Shown here piece after piece: positions 6,188 through 6,983 of a stretch of DNA of 6,983 nt; the stretch's first letter is position 1, and the number at the start of each line of letters is the position of its first letter. Source of the stretch: Octadecabacter sp. (GTDB taxonomy: Bacteria; Pseudomonadota; Alphaproteobacteria; Rhodobacterales; Rhodobacteraceae); assembly GCA_018500065.2 (NCBI GenBank), contig JAHBAO020000081.1, positions 1 to 6,983 on the forward strand, given 5' to 3'. Made by a program: the position numbers and the translations under genes. The notes beneath the pieces were generated by a model. It was not told the DNA's origin. It searched no databases and saw only the letters and a list, made by a program, of their open reading frames with translations.

Positions 6188-6314
6188 TCAGAACCCTTCA
6201 AGCGCGTCTTAGGTGGGCATTGCAACACCAGCGACATCGCGCTGGCGTATGAGGCTTCAGGGGTAGGGCGTTAAGGTTAATGAAGTGTTACGAAGAGTTT
6301 CGACCAAGAGCTCT
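6188..6314. other. Spacer between the RTX gene and rfbC
   Basis: This 127-base spacer contains a perfect 10-bp palindrome, AAGAGCTCTT (6306-6315), touching the RTX stop codon, and a 6-bp stem, CCAGCG/CGCTGG (6228-6245, loop 6 bases). Neither is followed by a T-run on the minus strand, so no intrinsic terminator is evident. The rfbC ribosome site lies at 6194-6199. A promoter for rfbC is possible but I cannot place it. Confidence 0.4.
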
Positions 6315-6983
6315 TCAGAATAAGAAATCACCTTCATCCAGCAGGTTGATGTCCACACTTTCGAGCAAAACAGAGCTATTTGCGCCAGTGATGATGATCA
6401 CGTCGTCCCCGGTTTGCGACATTGCGTTTAGCACATCTGCGTAGTTGACGATCTGTTCATGGAAAGCAAAATCAATGCGTTCCAAGGTGTTGTTGGCGTC
6501 AAAATCCAAAATGACATCGTGGCCGTGATCGTCTTTGAACACAAAGCGGTCGGCGTTGAAATTTCCGGCGAGAATGTCGTCACCTGCGCCGCCGACAACC
6601 GTATCGAAACCCGATCCGCCGTACAGCGTATCGTCACCGTCTTCGCCCAATAGCATGTCATTGCCAGAGCCGCCAAAAAAGCGGTCGTCTCCGGTTCCGC
6701 CCCACGCGGTGTCATTGCCGTCGCCGCCAAAATGCCCATCATTGCCTTCGCCACCGGACAAAAGATCGTTCCCCGCACCGCCGAAAAGCCGATCCAAGCC
6801 TTTGTCGCCAAATAGGATGTCGTCCCCATCGTCACCGTAGACGTTGTCGGCCTGATGGCCGCCATTCATGATGTCGTTACCGTCGCCACCGACCAGCAAG
6901 TCATAGCCTGCGCTGCCAAACATGGTGTCGTTGCCCGCGCCACCCCAAAGCCCGTCTACGGTGATGCCGTAGTTGCTGCCGGC
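6315..6983 (-). CDS. RTX-type calcium-binding secreted protein, C-terminal part (cut by window end)
   Basis: The last 222 residues of a protein whose beginning lies beyond the window. The frame is open to base 6983, so an internal Met at 6923 is not the true start. Residues 14-139 of the visible part are about 14 tandem nine-residue RTX repeats of the GGxGxDxxx type, which bind Ca2+ in a parallel beta-roll. A less regular repeat with ADRFVF follows, then GHDVILDFDA and a glycine-poor tail ending EGDFLF. This layout is typical of type I secretion substrates, in which the C-terminal tail is the export signal. The protein should be secreted through an ABC/MFP/TolC channel and fold outside the cell. 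The part that would show an enzymatic or adhesive domain is not visible, so the activity is unknown. It lies upstream of rfbC on the same strand. Confidence 0.92.
   Translation of the reverse strand, partial: AGSNYGITVDGLWGGAGNDTMFGSAGYDLLVGGDGNDIMNGGHQADNVYGDDGDDILFGDKGLDRLFGGAGNDLLSGGEGNDGHFGGDGNDTAWGGTGDDRFFGGSGNDMLLGEDGDDTLYGGSGFDTVVGGAGDDILAGNFNADRFVFKDDHGHDVILDFDANNTLERIDFAFHEQIVNYADVLNAMSQTGDDVIIITGANSSVLLESVDINLLDEGDFLF
6567..6944 (-). repeat. Tandem 27-bp units encoding RTX nonapeptides
   Basis: Fourteen in-frame units of 27 bases each encode GGxGxDxxx-type nonapeptides. Units 4 (GGHQADNVY) and 6 (GDKGLDRLF) depart most from the consensus; others, such as GGAGNDLLS and GGSGNDMLL, fit it well. 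The DNA copies are diverged, so this is an old protein repeat rather than a recent tandem duplication. Confidence 0.9.

Noticed and set aside
6228..6245. Stem CCAGCG/CGCTGG as a terminator for the RTX gene
   Set aside because: It is 70 bases past the stop codon and lacks a T-run on the minus strand, so I list it only within the spacer.
6535..6840. Pro/Ser-rich plus-strand open frame
   Set aside because: This is the antisense shadow of the 27-base RTX units; its regular SSP-type repeats come from the complementary strand's GGxGxD codons.
6567..6944. Regular repeats that could suggest a CRISPR array
   Set aside because: The units are contiguous 27-mers in frame with a coding sequence and have no unique spacers; they encode RTX nonapeptides.

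Overview
The window is a dense bacterial accessory region. GC content is moderately high, genes sit in short strand-specific operons with ATGA-type overlaps, and a type I-secreted RTX protein ends in DFLF. Together with the protein styles this suggests an alphaproteobacterium, most likely a marine Roseobacter-type Rhodobacteraceae. That assignment is inference from family knowledge, since there is no rRNA or other marker here.

Region 1 (1-4243) is a divergent metabolic cluster. Leftward from about 2494 run an L-aspartate dehydrogenase (NadX family), a LysR-type regulator that overlaps it by 4 bp, and, after a 104 bp gap, an aldehyde dehydrogenase cut off by the window start. Rightward from 2647 run a dihydrodipicolinate synthase/N-acetylneuraminate lyase-family protein with an atypical active site and a complete 3-hydroxyanthranilate 3,4-dioxygenase (NbaC). 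A 152 bp AT-richer intergenic region between the two arms carries repeated GATATC-type motifs and is the probable control region. The dioxygenase makes 2-amino-3-carboxymuconate semialdehyde, which can close to quinolinate (NAD synthesis) or be oxidised through 2-aminomuconate (catabolism). The aldehyde dehydrogenase fits the catabolic option, and the aspartate dehydrogenase fits NAD precursor supply or nitrogen release. The usual decarboxylase and deaminase of the nba route are not in the window. The pathway is therefore not settled, and this cluster is the most interesting part of the sequence.

Region 2 (4244-4556) has no intact gene. It holds a decayed N-terminal piece of an NCS1-type nucleobase/cation symporter, which reads in one frame at 4319-4513, stops early, and probably has a frameshift in a G-rich run just upstream.

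Region 3 (6983-4557, leftward) holds the C-terminal part of a calcium-binding RTX protein with about 14 nonapeptide repeats, then rfbC and rfbB, which overlap by 4 bp. RfbC and RfbB act in dTDP-L-rhamnose synthesis. The partner genes rfbA and rfbD do not follow rfbB, which instead abuts the permease remnant tail to tail. The junction near 4515-4556 therefore looks like a rearrangement boundary between a surface-polysaccharide/secretion block and the metabolic cluster.
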